Assembly: GCF_013340305.1 (NCBI RefSeq)
Contig: NZ_BLVP01000010.1
Location: 230,845 to 294,844 of the forward strand
DNA length: 64,000 nucleotides
DNA from: Desulfovibrio psychrotolerans
GTDB lineage: Bacteria; Desulfobacterota; Desulfovibrionia; Desulfovibrionales; Desulfovibrionaceae
Direction: 5' to 3'
Shown here: piece by piece, positions 33,462 to 41,771 of the stretch
Numbering within the stretch: position 1 is the stretch's first letter
How the letters are laid out: each line of letters begins with the position of its first letter
The notes under the pieces: generated by a model
Database searches by the model: none
What the model was told of the DNA's origin: nothing
What the model saw: the letters and a program-made list of their open reading frames with translations, nothing else
Made by a program: the position numbers and the translations under genes

Positions 33462-35711
33462 ATGGCCACACGCACCACCCACACCAGCAAAGACGCCTAC
33501 AGCACGAAAGAGCTGGTGGACCTGCTTGGTATAAGCCAACCAGCCATCACCAAACGAGCCCGTAGACAAGAGTGGAGTGTGAAGAAACGAGCTAAGAAGC
33601 TCGGGGGTCCTGAGTGGTTGGTTGTTTCCATGCCCGCAGCCACGCGGGTGGCAATACAGGTGGCAGAGGCCAGAGCATGCGCCGAGCAGCTGGCGCGGGA
33701 AACCGTGCAGGCAGAACGCACCGCAGAGGTGCGGCGGCATACGGCCCGTGCCATGGCCGACCTGACAGAAAGGGAGCGAAAGCGCGCAGAGGCCAAGGCG
33801 CTGGTCTACCGCGCATGGCTGGACTACGCCAAGGTCTGCGGCCTTAGTCGCACGGCCGCGATGAACGCCTTCTGCACCCTGTACAACAGCGGTGGCGCGG
33901 GTCTTGCCATCACCCCCGAGGTCCGCGCCGCCGTCAAGCACATTTCCCCCAACACCGTGCGCACGTTCGGTAAACATCTGCGCTCAGAAGGCCTTGCCGC
34001 GCTGGCAGGTGTTTACGGTAAGCATCGGCGCGGCACAGGCATTATAGAGAGCCAGCCGGAGGTGCACGATTACGTGCGCGGCGCGGTGTTCGAATACCCC
34101 CACATAAAGGCCAGCACGCTGCTCAAGGGCCTGCGGGCAAAGCTGCGCAACCGCAATATCGCCATGCCCAGCAAGCGCACCCTGCAACTGTGGCTGCAAA
34201 AATGGCGGCAGGAAAACCCCGCCCTGGTGCTGGCCATAGCCGATCCGGACGCCAGCCGTTCGCGCCACCAGTTTGCCCTGGGCAACGCAGATCACGCCAT
34301 ATTCGACCTGAATCAGCGGTGGGAGTTCGACTCCACCCCCGGCGATGTGCTGCTGGCGGACGGCAAGCGCCATAGCCTTGTGGGCTGCATAGACGTGTAC
34401 TCACGCCGCGCCAAGGTGCTGGTGAGCAAATCATCTTCCTCGCAGGCCGTGTGCAGCTTGCTGCGCCGGTGCCTGCTGGACTGGGGCGTGCCGGAAGAGG
34501 CCGGAACGGACAACGGTTCAGACTACGTTTCCGCCCGCGTCACCACGGCGCTTATGGACCTGAACATCCGGCAGGATGTGGCTCCGCCGTTTACCCCCGA
34601 GCACAAGCCCTACATAGAACGATTTTTCGGCACCATGCTGCGCGATATTTTTGAAGTGCTGGAAGGCTTTTGCGGCCACAGCGTGGCCGAAGCGCAGGCC
34701 ATACGCAACCGTACCACCTTTGCGCAGCGCCTGTTCCCCAAGCACGCGGAGGACGCCGGAACCGTCTCGCTGCGCCTTACGCCGGAAGAGCTACAGGCCA
34801 AGCTGGATTGCTGGTGCGACGATGTGTACGCCATGCAGCCCCACGGCGGCTTTAAGGGAGAGGCCAAGGGCAAAACGCCCTATCAGATGGCGCTGGAATA
34901 CACGGGGTCCATACGCAAGGTGCCGGACCCGACCGCGCTGGACGTGCTGCTGCTGCCGCTTGCCCCCGGCAACGGTGGCTTCCGCACCGTGACCAAAAAG
35001 GGTGTGCGGCTGGATAACGCGGAATACTTCTGCAAGGAGCTGGCGCTGAACAACATGGTCGGGCAGCGGGTGCAGGTGCGGCTGGACGAGCACGACATAC
35101 GCCACGTGTACCTGTTCGACGAGGAAGGCGTGTTTATCGGCCGCGCCAGCGACCTGACCCTGCCGGAAGTCTCCCGCGAGGCGGTGGCAATGCAGGCGCA
35201 GCGGCTGCAGAAGGCCATGCTGGCCGAGCAGAAGAAGGAACTGCGCACAGCGGCAAAGAAGATGAACGTGAGCGAGATGGGCCAGCAGATACTTGCGGCC
35301 GCAGCGGAAGAAGCCACCGCCATACGCCAGCGGGATGCGGATGTGCAAACACCTGCTCCCGTGCTGCACACCTCCCCGGCGCTCATGGAAGCCGCCAAGG
35401 CTGCCCGCGTGGACGCCGCTCCGGTGGCGCAGTTCACCGCGCAGCAGCAGGAAGCCATGCGCCTTGGCGATTCCATTACCAAGCGCACGCAGCGCCCTGC
35501 CTGTTTCGCGGACACGTTGCCGGACACCCCGGCCGGACGCTGGCAACTTTGGAAAGATATCAATGCCCGTAAACAGGCGGGAGAAGAACTGGCTGCGGAC
35601 ATGGAAACATGGATTCGGCTCTACCCGGAAACCAGCGAGGGGCTTGGGTTCCGAATCATGGAGTACGGCCTGCCCAAGGGCATGAACCGCAGGGCACACG
35701 TGGGCCGATAG
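33462..35711 (+). CDS. Mu-type DDE transposase (A protein)
   Basis: 749 residues. An N-terminal Mu-type HTH (STKELVDLLGISQPAITKRARRQ) and further DNA-binding helices to ~270 precede an RNase-H-fold integrase core with catalytic Asp290 (WEFDSTPGD), Asp350 (GTDNGSDY) and Glu386 (YIERFFGT), the last two 35 residues apart as in DD(35)E enzymes. A beta-barrel Mu_transpos_C region and a helical tail that should bind the B protein follow. It integrates and replicates the phage by transposition. Length exceeds MuA (663), mostly in the tail. Confidence 0.96.
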   Translation: MATRTTHTSKDAYSTKELVDLLGISQPAITKRARRQEWSVKKRAKKLGGPEWLVVSMPAATRVAIQVAEARACAEQLARETVQAERTAEVRRHTARAMADLTERERKRAEAKALVYRAWLDYAKVCGLSRTAAMNAFCTLYNSGGAGLAITPEVRAAVKHISPNTVRTFGKHLRSEGLAALAGVYGKHRRGTGIIESQPEVHDYVRGAVFEYPHIKASTLLKGLRAKLRNRNIAMPSKRTLQLWLQKWRQENPALVLAIADPDASRSRHQFALGNADHAIFDLNQRWEFDSTPGDVLLADGKRHSLVGCIDVYSRRAKVLVSKSSSSQAVCSLLRRCLLDWGVPEEAGTDNGSDYVSARVTTALMDLNIRQDVAPPFTPEHKPYIERFFGTMLRDIFEVLEGFCGHSVAEAQAIRNRTTFAQRLFPKHAEDAGTVSLRLTPEELQAKLDCWCDDVYAMQPHGGFKGEAKGKTPYQMALEYTGSIRKVPDPTALDVLLLPLAPGNGGFRTVTKKGVRLDNAEYFCKELALNNMVGQRVQVRLDEHDIRHVYLFDEEGVFIGRASDLTLPEVSREAVAMQAQRLQKAMLAEQKKELRTAAKKMNVSEMGQQILAAAAEEATAIRQRDADVQTPAPVLHTSPALMEAAKAARVDAAPVAQFTAQQQEAMRLGDSITKRTQRPACFADTLPDTPAGRWQLWKDINARKQAGEELAADMETWIRLYPETSEGLGFRIMEYGLPKGMNRRAHVGR

Positions 35712-35786
35712 AAACAGGAACGGGCGGAGGATGAGACTCCGCCCGCAGGAAACCAATCACAACGGATTGATTAGCGAGGTCACAGA

Positions 35787-36536
35787 ATGATGCAGAACGA
35801 TTCCCCTGTCAACACGCCCCTTGCGGGCCGTATCGCCAACCTCTCCAACGTGAGCATGTGCTTAGGCTCGTTTGCCAAGGCCATCAACCGCGAATCGCAC
35901 CTCCCCGGCCTGCTGGTGATGCACGGACCCAGCGGGTACGGCAAGACCACGGCGGCCACCAGCGCGTCCATGATGTTCGACGCCTACTACGTGCAGTGCC
36001 GCAGCAGCTGGACGCGCAAGGCGTTCTACCTTGCGCTGCTCAAGGTCATGAACATAGACCCCGCACGCACCATCTACGCCATGGAGGAGCAGATTGTGGC
36101 GCAACTGGCGCTCAGCCGTCTGCCAGTGATAATAGACGAAGCGGACCACCTGACGGACCGGGGCATCATTGAGTGCGTGCGTGACATTTACGAAGGGTCC
36201 GGGGCCGCCATCCTGCTGATCGGTGAAGAAAAGCTCCCGGGCGCGCTGGCACGCTGGGAGCGCATTCACAACCGCGTGCTGGAATGGCTGCCCGCGCAGC
36301 CCGCCACCCTTGCGGACGCCCGGGCGCTGGCAGATCTGTACTGCCGCTCCGTGCGTGTTGCGGACGATCTGCTGGAGCTTATCCACACGGCATCCAAGGG
36401 GGTTGCCCGCCGTATCTGCGTGAATCTGGAGCGCGTGCAGGAGACGGGCCGCACCATGGGGCACCCCCAAATGGGATTGGCCGAATGGGGCGATACCCCG
36501 CTGTACACCGGCGATGCCCCCAGCAGGAGACGGTAA
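35787..36536 (+). CDS. Transposition AAA+ ATPase (B protein)
   Basis: 249 residues with Walker A GPSGYGKT (47-54) and Walker B LPVIIDEAD, followed by arginine-finger-like segments and a C-terminal helical domain. It selects target DNA and stimulates the transposase. It is shorter than MuB (312) and lacks its N-terminal HTH, as in many non-enteric Mu relatives. It follows the transposase gene after 75 bases. Confidence 0.92.
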   Translation: MMQNDSPVNTPLAGRIANLSNVSMCLGSFAKAINRESHLPGLLVMHGPSGYGKTTAATSASMMFDAYYVQCRSSWTRKAFYLALLKVMNIDPARTIYAMEEQIVAQLALSRLPVIIDEADHLTDRGIIECVRDIYEGSGAAILLIGEEKLPGALARWERIHNRVLEWLPAQPATLADARALADLYCRSVRVADDLLELIHTASKGVARRICVNLERVQETGRTMGHPQMGLAEWGDTPLYTGDAPSRRR

Positions 36537-36539
36537 GCC

Positions 36540-37121
36540 ATGGCCGCAACCTTGAAGCCACGCGGTCACCTTACCGACAGGGAGGAGATATGGACCGCCA
36601 TACGTGCCCTGCCCCAGCCGTGGACACTGGTGGATATAGCCATGTGTTCCAAGTGCGAGCACGGCAAGGTGCGGGATTATGTGCGCAGCCTGGTGCGGGC
36701 AAATATCGTGGCCGTGACCTCTCCGGGCCAGCCGCGCCGCGTGCCAACGCAGTACACCCTTGCTGACGATCGGGGTGTGTCCGCCCCCCGTGTGCGCAAA
36801 GACGGCTCGCCGTTGCCGCCCACAGGCCGCGCCCGCATGTGGAAGGCCATGCGTATCCTCAAGGTGTTTACGGAGGCAGAACTGGCGGAGCATGCCAGCC
36901 TGCCTGAAGCTCCGGTTGCCGAGGGAGAGGTGCATACCTACTGCCTGTGGTTGGCCCGTGGCGGGTACCTGCGCTCTGGCGGGGAACGCGACCGCTGGAG
37001 CTTTATCCCCGGCAGGGACACGGGAGCCAAGGCTCCGCAGGTACTGCGCATAAAGCAGTTGTACGATCCCAATACGGGCGAGGTCGTCTACCAGAGCAAG
37101 ACGGAGGGCGGTGATGAGTAA
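36540..37121 (+). CDS. Winged-helix-like phage protein
   Basis: 193 residues made of two similar winged-helix-like halves (ALPQPWTLVDIAMCSKCEHG, KVRDYVRSLVRANIV and RMWKAMRILKVFTEAELAEH, GEVHTYCLWLARGGYL). It probably binds DNA and may help replication or early regulation. It starts 3 bases after the B gene stop and overlaps the next gene. Confidence 0.75.
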   Translation: MAATLKPRGHLTDREEIWTAIRALPQPWTLVDIAMCSKCEHGKVRDYVRSLVRANIVAVTSPGQPRRVPTQYTLADDRGVSAPRVRKDGSPLPPTGRARMWKAMRILKVFTEAELAEHASLPEAPVAEGEVHTYCLWLARGGYLRSGGERDRWSFIPGRDTGAKAPQVLRIKQLYDPNTGEVVYQSKTEGGDE

Positions 37122-37527
37122 AGGGCTCTTTGACCTCCGTGCCCGCGCCGGCGAAGCAAAAAAGCGCGTGCCCGTGCTGGATAAGGTGCGGGCCTCGTGG
37201 ACCACGCCGCCGGACTGGCTGCTGGGGCTTGCCATGGCCTGCGACCAGAGCAGCCTGCGCACCATTGCCGCCCGGTTGTCCGTCTCTCCCACACTGATCA
37301 GCCTGGTGGCGAACAACAAGTACCACGCGCCTACAGACCATCTGGAAACGCAGGTGCGCACCATCCTGCTGCCGCACGGTGACGTGTATTGCCCGGTGCT
37401 CGGCACCATTACGGCAGAGCACTGCCATCTGGAACAGGGCATGCCGTTCATCTCGTCAAACCCGCTCCGGGTCAAGCTGTACAGAGCCTGCCTCGGCTGC
37501 GCCAACGCCCAGAAAAACACCCCATAG
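37114..37527 (+). CDS. Small HTH-like phage protein with C-terminal cysteines
   Basis: 137 residues from ATG 37114 (GGAGGG 6 bases before). A central segment SLRTIAARLSVSPTLISLVANNKY is a clear helix-turn-helix of the Cro/DNA-binding type. Towards the end are VYCPVLG, EHCH and CLGCANAQ, possible zinc ligands. It is likely an early regulator; not linked to a named family. Confidence 0.7.
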   Translation: MSKGLFDLRARAGEAKKRVPVLDKVRASWTTPPDWLLGLAMACDQSSLRTIAARLSVSPTLISLVANNKYHAPTDHLETQVRTILLPHGDVYCPVLGTITAEHCHLEQGMPFISSNPLRVKLYRACLGCANAQKNTP

Positions 37528-37538
37528 GAGGGTACGCC

Positions 37539-37757
37539 ATGAGTACGGACGAAACCGCCAGAAGCACCCGGAACAGAGGGGGCGGCACAACGCTACAGAG
37601 CGCGTTGGCCCGCGACATTCTATCCCAATTGGCAGCCGCCAAGGCCGCGCTACAGACCGGAGACCGCGAAGCCGGGGTGGAACACCTGAACATTGCCATG
37701 TCCTATCTGGACGATGTGGATGCGCTGGCATCCAACATTCCCGTGGGACGCTACTAG
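37539..37757 (+). CDS. Small helical phage protein
   Basis: 72 residues starting MSTDETARSTRNRGGG, with GGAGGG upstream of the ATG at 37539. The second half is a single amphipathic helical region (AARAALQTGD-type repeats, LNIAMSYLDDVDALA). No family recognised. Confidence 0.6.
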   Translation: MSTDETARSTRNRGGGTTLQSALARDILSQLAAAKAALQTGDREAGVEHLNIAMSYLDDVDALASNIPVGRY

Positions 37758-37766
37758 GAGACGATT

Positions 37767-38375
37767 ATGACACAGGTACCGCAAGGATACATGGAAAACG
37801 CTCAGGGGCATCTGGTGCCCGTGGGACAGGTGAAGGAAATAGATCTCGCCCGGCACGAACTGGTGATGGAAAAAATAGCCAAGGCCCGCGCCATGCAGAC
37901 GGAGCTGCGTCGCCTGAAGGGTGAAATCATGGGTGACGTGGAAGCGTTCATCGCGTTGAGCGCAGAGAAATACGGCGCTGATATGGGCGGCCGCAAGGGA
38001 AATGTCACGCTGGCGAGCTTTGACGGTCGCTATCAGTTGAAGCGGCAGATCAGTGAAAACCTCACGTTTGATGAGCGCCTGCACGTTGCCAAAAACCTTA
38101 TTGATGAATGCCTGAAGGAGTGGAGCGAAGGCAGCCCTGAAGCACTACAGGCACTGGTGACTAAAGCCTTTGATGTGGACAAGGAAGGCCGCATCAACGT
38201 GGGCAACATTCTCGGCCTGCGCAAAGTTGCCATTGACGATCCGCGCTGGCACCGAGCCATGGAGGCCATTTCCGACAGCCTTACTGTCACTGGCACCAAG
38301 GCTTACTTTCGCCTGTATGAACGTGATGCAAGTGGAAAGATGCAAGCGATATCGCTTGATATTGCAGCCCTGTAG
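37767..38375 (+). CDS. DUF3164 family phage protein
   Basis: 202 residues with the DUF3164 pattern of Mu-like early regions: GYMENAQGHLVPVGQVKEID, then ELVMEKIAKARAMQTELRRLK, NVTLASFDGRYQLKRQ and the C-terminal LTVTGTKAYFRLYERDASGKM. Function is unknown; it is commonly found between B and gemA, as here. Confidence 0.85.
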   Translation: MTQVPQGYMENAQGHLVPVGQVKEIDLARHELVMEKIAKARAMQTELRRLKGEIMGDVEAFIALSAEKYGADMGGRKGNVTLASFDGRYQLKRQISENLTFDERLHVAKNLIDECLKEWSEGSPEALQALVTKAFDVDKEGRINVGNILGLRKVAIDDPRWHRAMEAISDSLTVTGTKAYFRLYERDASGKMQAISLDIAAL

Positions 38376-38413
38376 CCCAGAACCACCCAGAAGCCCGAAG
38401 GGAGAGAATAGCC

Positions 38414-38692
38414 ATGGAAGAATCCACAACCACGATAATTGAAGCACCGCAGAGCCTGCCGGACGCCGTCCGCACCGCAGTGGAAGATTGCCTGAGCAAA
38501 TACGGCGACAACGCAAAGGGCATGGTGCTGCACCTGATTTTTGAGACCAATGGCGTACGGGGCAGGGCTATTAACGGCGTTTCCGTGGTGCTGGGAGATG
38601 TTTCTCCCGGTAAGCAGCGGGCAATATTCCAGAACACGATGCACACCGCCGAGAACTACGACCCTGCCAAGACGCAGCTTCGGTTCAACTGA
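38414..38692 (+). CDS. Small phage protein, unknown
   Basis: 92 residues starting MEESTTTIIEAPQ, with GGGAGAG upstream. It contains VRTAVEDCLSKYGDNAKGMVLHLIFETNG and a beta-rich tail. No recognised family. It lies in the early operon after the DUF3164 gene. Confidence 0.65.
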   Translation: MEESTTTIIEAPQSLPDAVRTAVEDCLSKYGDNAKGMVLHLIFETNGVRGRAINGVSVVLGDVSPGKQRAIFQNTMHTAENYDPAKTQLRFN

Positions 38693-38779
38693 CACCGCGA
38701 AACCGTCCTCCGCGCGTGAGCGGAGGCGGTCGCCCGGTGGTGGCGCACCGGGCCTGATGAGCAGCCAGAAGGAGCGGAC

Positions 38780-38971
38780 ATGAGTACCAGATGCGGTAAT
38801 TTTCGGGTTGCTTCGTGGATAGACACCTTGAGGGTGCGTGAAGTCTACGTGATCGAAATGTACCACGATGGCCGTTGGAGGCCCTGTGTCACAGGGAGGC
38901 GGCCCCATGTGTACGACATCCGGTACGATGCCTGCGGCATGATTCTGCTGCTGGGCGGCGCTCATAACTAG
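38780..38971 (+). CDS. Very small phage protein, unknown
   Basis: 63 residues with AAGGAG upstream of ATG 38780. It is aromatic- and arginine-rich (EVYVIEMYHDGRWRPCVTG). The reading frame fits the tight spacing of the operon (9 bases to the next gene); nothing else can be said. Confidence 0.55.
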   Translation: MSTRCGNFRVASWIDTLRVREVYVIEMYHDGRWRPCVTGRRPHVYDIRYDACGMILLLGGAHN

Positions 38972-38980
38972 GAGCAATCC

Positions 38981-39517
38981 ATGGAATGGCAAACCATACC
39001 GGGCTTTGAGGCCTACGAAATGAACCGCCGGGGGCAGGTACGCATACGGGACACCCGGTATCCCATGAAGCGGCTTGGCACACGATATGCGCTCAGCGCC
39101 GGAGGTGAGAGCCGCAGGATACCCGTGGACGAACTGCTGGCCCGAACCTTCTGTCAGCCGGAAAAACCGGAAGCACCGGAGGCGCAGGCCAAGGCCGAAC
39201 CTGAACCGGCAGCACCGCACCCGGCGGTTGTTCGCCTGCAGGAGGCACTTGCCGAATGCGAGCGGCTGAAGCTGCGCAACGTGGAACTGGAGCGCGAAGT
39301 GACGGCCCTGCGTGGCCTGCAGCAGAATCCCTCCAGTCGCCACCTGCGGCGCAAGGCAGAAGGTGGCCACCCGGATGAGAGCCATGAGGAATGGCTCAAA
39401 AAGCACACCATCTACTGCAAGCGAATGCGGGCCAAAATCCGTCGCACCATGTGCGGCACCCGCAAAGAATGCGATGGCTGCAGGCAATGGTTTGCGCTGC
39501 ACAGTGAGCAAAATTGA
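38981..39517 (+). CDS. NUMOD4-like DNA-binding protein without nuclease domain
   Basis: 178 residues. The first ~60 (WQTIPGFEAYEMNRRGQVRI, then PVDELLARTFC) match the NUMOD4 module that usually precedes an HNH homing nuclease. Here it is followed instead by a proline/glutamate-rich linker, a coiled coil (~85-110) and a basic, cysteine-bearing tail (CKRMRAKIRR, CGTRKECDGC). There is no HNH motif, so it is probably a DNA-binding protein derived from a homing endonuclease. Confidence 0.7.
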   Translation: MEWQTIPGFEAYEMNRRGQVRIRDTRYPMKRLGTRYALSAGGESRRIPVDELLARTFCQPEKPEAPEAQAKAEPEPAAPHPAVVRLQEALAECERLKLRNVELEREVTALRGLQQNPSSRHLRRKAEGGHPDESHEEWLKKHTIYCKRMRAKIRRTMCGTRKECDGCRQWFALHSEQN

Positions 39518-39518
39518 C

Positions 39519-39950
39519 ATGGAAAAACGCGAAATAGCCCTGACCGTCTCTCTCATCATGGACGGTAAACAGCAGATGCGTTTCGATCTGCGCCCCGGCG
39601 AACAATGGAAGGGTGGCACCCCAGGCAGCTATCGCCTGTACCGTGATCGCTGTGTGCCTGTTGACGGGCCGGACGGCGAGCCCTTGTTTGTCACGTTGGA
39701 CCGCGCCTTCGCCCTTATGGCCGGGATGCTGTGCGGAGGTGTGAATGCCGCGCCTCCATGTCCTGACCTGCCTACAGGCACCGGGGTCAGCGTGCCCAAC
39801 GGGCGCATGTTGGGCGACATGGCGCTGCGTGACGTGACCAGAACCACCACGCCACCCATTCTCGGCCATGACGGCCGCTGGCATGTGGGAGTGCTTATGT
39901 GGGGGTGCGGTACCCGGTTTGTGCCGGTGGACGATCTAATCCGCAAGTGA
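39519..39950 (+). CDS. Phage protein, unknown
   Basis: 143 residues from ATG 39519; an in-frame GTG at 39504 is an alternative. The sequence is mostly beta (EIALTVSLIMDGKQQMRFDL, YRLYRDRCVPVDGPDGEPLF). No family recognised. It lies between the NUMOD4-like and deoxyribosyltransferase-like genes. Confidence 0.6.
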   Translation: MEKREIALTVSLIMDGKQQMRFDLRPGEQWKGGTPGSYRLYRDRCVPVDGPDGEPLFVTLDRAFALMAGMLCGGVNAAPPCPDLPTGTGVSVPNGRMLGDMALRDVTRTTTPPILGHDGRWHVGVLMWGCGTRFVPVDDLIRK

Positions 39951-39956
39951 GGAGCA

Positions 39957-40376
39957 ATGAAAAAGGTAATCTACATAGCCGCCAGCTGGAAGCATCGCCT
40001 TGCCGTGGAATTGCTCACCGAGCGACTGGAGCAATTGCCCATAGAGGTCAAATCGTTCGTGCGCAATGCCCGCACAGCGGAAGGGGCTGCCGCTCTAGGG
40101 GGAGACACCACGCAATGGATAGCCTCTGACGACGGCCGCCGGAAGTTTGAATATGACGTGCACGCGGCCACTACTGCCGATGCGGTGATCTATCTTGGTC
40201 CGTCCGGCTGCGATGCATGGGCGGAGGTAGGGGCGGCATATGCCTCCGGCGTGCCGGTGCTCGGGGTGTGGGCCAAGGGTGAACAGTCCGGCCTTATGCG
40301 CCGTATGGTAACGCATTGGTACACATCGCTGCACGACCTGATTCAGCATGTCGTGTGGATGTGGTCGGAACACTAG
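39957..40376 (+). CDS. Nucleoside 2-deoxyribosyltransferase-like protein
   Basis: 139 residues of the small Rossmann-type NDT fold: KKVIYIAASWKHRLAVELLTE at the N-terminus and the signature YLGPSGCDAWAEVGAAYASG near 93-112, followed by VPVLGVW. Enzymes of this group move deoxyribose between bases or hydrolyse the bond. In a phage it might recycle nucleotides, modify a signalling nucleotide or counter a host defence; no direct evidence distinguishes these. GGAG precedes the ATG. Confidence 0.7.
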   Translation: MKKVIYIAASWKHRLAVELLTERLEQLPIEVKSFVRNARTAEGAAALGGDTTQWIASDDGRRKFEYDVHAATTADAVIYLGPSGCDAWAEVGAAYASGVPVLGVWAKGEQSGLMRRMVTHWYTSLHDLIQHVVWMWSEH

Positions 40377-40385
40377 GAGCGCGCC

Positions 40386-40955
40386 ATGGCGAAGATACTC
40401 ACATTCCCCAAAACAGCCGCGACGACTCAACCCGAGGGTAAAGCAGCACCGGCGCGCTACAGCCGCAAGACGGAGAAGGAAGAGCGCCGTAAACACCTGC
40501 TCGCAAAAGTGCATGTGGCAAAGAAACAGCTTGGCCTGAAGGACGAGGAATACCGCGCCATCCTTGAGGGTCAGTACGGTGTGGAGAGCGCCAAGGAATT
40601 GAGCGTGCCGCAGTTGCACGGTCTGCTGATCTACTTTTCCCGCCTGGGCTTCACCCCCAAGCGCGGCTCGGCGAAACGCGGTGCCAAGCGGGGCTGGAAG
40701 ACCACTCCCGCGTTGCTGGTTGGTGACCATACAGACCTGGACCGCGACGGACTCATGTCCAAGATAGAAGCGCTGTTGGCCGAGAAGGGCCGCGTGGAAG
40801 GAACGCATGTGCCGTGGGGGTACGCTATTGCCATCCTCAAGCGGCAGACCGGCGGCGTGATCCGCTGCTTTGAGCACGCGCAGCCGGAGCAGCTGCGGGA
40901 CGTGATGCTGGCTCTGATGCGTGACGCCAAGCGCAAGGGGCGGACATTGAAATGA
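40386..40955 (+). CDS. GemA-like regulatory protein (DUF1018)
   Basis: 189 residues. The DUF1018/GemA core is at ~35-90 (HLLAKVHVAKKQLGLKDEEY, then QYGVESAKELSVPQLHGLL) with a basic N-terminal tail. GemA of Mu alters host DNA topology and host gene expression. Its position directly before the Mor-type activator matches Mu-like phages, and its stop overlaps mor by ATGA. Confidence 0.88.
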   Translation: MAKILTFPKTAATTQPEGKAAPARYSRKTEKEERRKHLLAKVHVAKKQLGLKDEEYRAILEGQYGVESAKELSVPQLHGLLIYFSRLGFTPKRGSAKRGAKRGWKTTPALLVGDHTDLDRDGLMSKIEALLAEKGRVEGTHVPWGYAIAILKRQTGGVIRCFEHAQPEQLRDVMLALMRDAKRKGRTLK

Positions 40956-41320
40956 GTGTATGGGTCAGCTATCCTGCCCTGCGCGATCTGCTGGGAGAAA
41001 CGGCCGCAACGGCACTGTGTACCCACCATGGCGGCGTGCCGCTGTATGTGCCGCGCACGGCGCAGGCGGATAGCAAGCTCGCACGCATCATCGGCGTGGC
41101 ATGTCTGGAGTTGCTGTGCGCCGCATACGCCGGGGAATGGATTACTGTGCCTAACGCCCGCAAAACCGCACCCCGCAAGGGTGACGTGATGCGTTTGCTG
41201 GATGACGGTATAAGCCCCGCGCAAATAGCCTTGCAATTGGGCCTGACAGAGCGTTATGTACGCCAAGTGGCCAGTGTGTACAAACCTGCCCCAAAACAAC
41301 TGAGCCTGCCTCTTTTATAA
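40952..41320 (+). CDS. Mor-type middle/late transcription activator
   Basis: 122 residues of the Mor/C family: an N-terminal dimerisation part (LGETAATALCTHHGGVPLYV) and a C-terminal HTH (DVMRLLDDGISPAQIALQLG, LTERYVRQV). It should switch on the following lysis and head genes. A dyad with a suitably placed -10 lies just downstream, at 41334-41384. Confidence 0.88.
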   Translation: MSVWVSYPALRDLLGETAATALCTHHGGVPLYVPRTAQADSKLARIIGVACLELLCAAYAGEWITVPNARKTAPRKGDVMRLLDDGISPAQIALQLGLTERYVRQVASVYKPAPKQLSLPLL

Positions 41321-41333
41321 CCCCTCCCTGCCC

Positions 41334-41384
41334 GCACCCTGATCCGCATCAGGGTGCCGCAAAAGCCCTCCGCGCGCGTAATGA
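41334..41384 (+). promoter_or_regulatory. Candidate Mor-dependent late promoter
   Basis: GCACCCTGAT-CCGC-ATCAGGGTGC (41334-41357) is a perfect dyad. A -10-like TAATGA follows at 41379-41384, putting the start near 41390 and the dyad centre near -45, close to where Mor binds in Mu. The dyad could instead be a terminator of the early operon, but no T-run follows it. Confidence 0.45.
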
Positions 41385-41399
41385 ATGCGCAAGGAGGGC
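41365..41399 (+). promoter_or_regulatory. Hairpin enclosing the holin ribosome-binding site
   Basis: GCCCTCC (41365-41371) pairs with GGAGGGC (41393-41399), extended inside by GCGC/GCGC. The 3' arm contains the AAGGAGG that serves the ATG at 41406. RNA read through from the early operon would hide this site; RNA started near 41390 would not contain the 5' arm. Confidence 0.6.
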
Positions 41400-41405
41400 C
41401 TTTTC

Positions 41406-41771
41406 ATGTTCGACCATTTCAAAAAGTTGCGCCACATCCGGATGCTGCTCTGCGCAGTCATTGCCACCCTGCTCATGCTGCTTGTGGCTGTGGTAGCCGC
41501 ACAGCAGGTGCCGGTTATCCTCTACAAGGGAGCACTGCTCATGCTTGGCGCGGTCAGCGGCTACGTCATTGACGCGCTGGCGTTCAGCTGGGCGGCACCG
41601 GAGGGATATCTGGAGCGGGACTGGCGTGATACCGTGGATGAAGACGATTATCGCGACGGGGTTTCCGACTTTCCCGTCGTGCAGTCAGACGGCTGGCTGT
41701 TCATCGCCGCCTGTGCCCGCCGGGCCTTTCTGGTGGCGGTGGGCACCGTTGTCATGGGTGGTGCAATGTGA
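41406..41771 (+). CDS. Putative holin, three membrane segments
   Basis: 121 residues from ATG 41406. Hydrophobic helices at ~13-35, ~38-62 and ~98-118 with a polar segment between the second and third. It is the first gene of the lysis cassette and is followed by a transglycosylase and spanins, so a holin role is likely. Its stop overlaps the next start. Confidence 0.75.
   Translation: MFDHFKKLRHIRMLLCAVIATLLMLLVAVVAAQQVPVILYKGALLMLGAVSGYVIDALAFSWAAPEGYLERDWRDTVDEDDYRDGVSDFPVVQSDGWLFIAACARRAFLVAVGTVVMGGAM

Noticed and set aside
33375..33977. Minus-strand ORF overlapping the transposase start
   Set aside because: Antisense to the conserved N-terminal HTH of the transposase; no ribosome-binding site.
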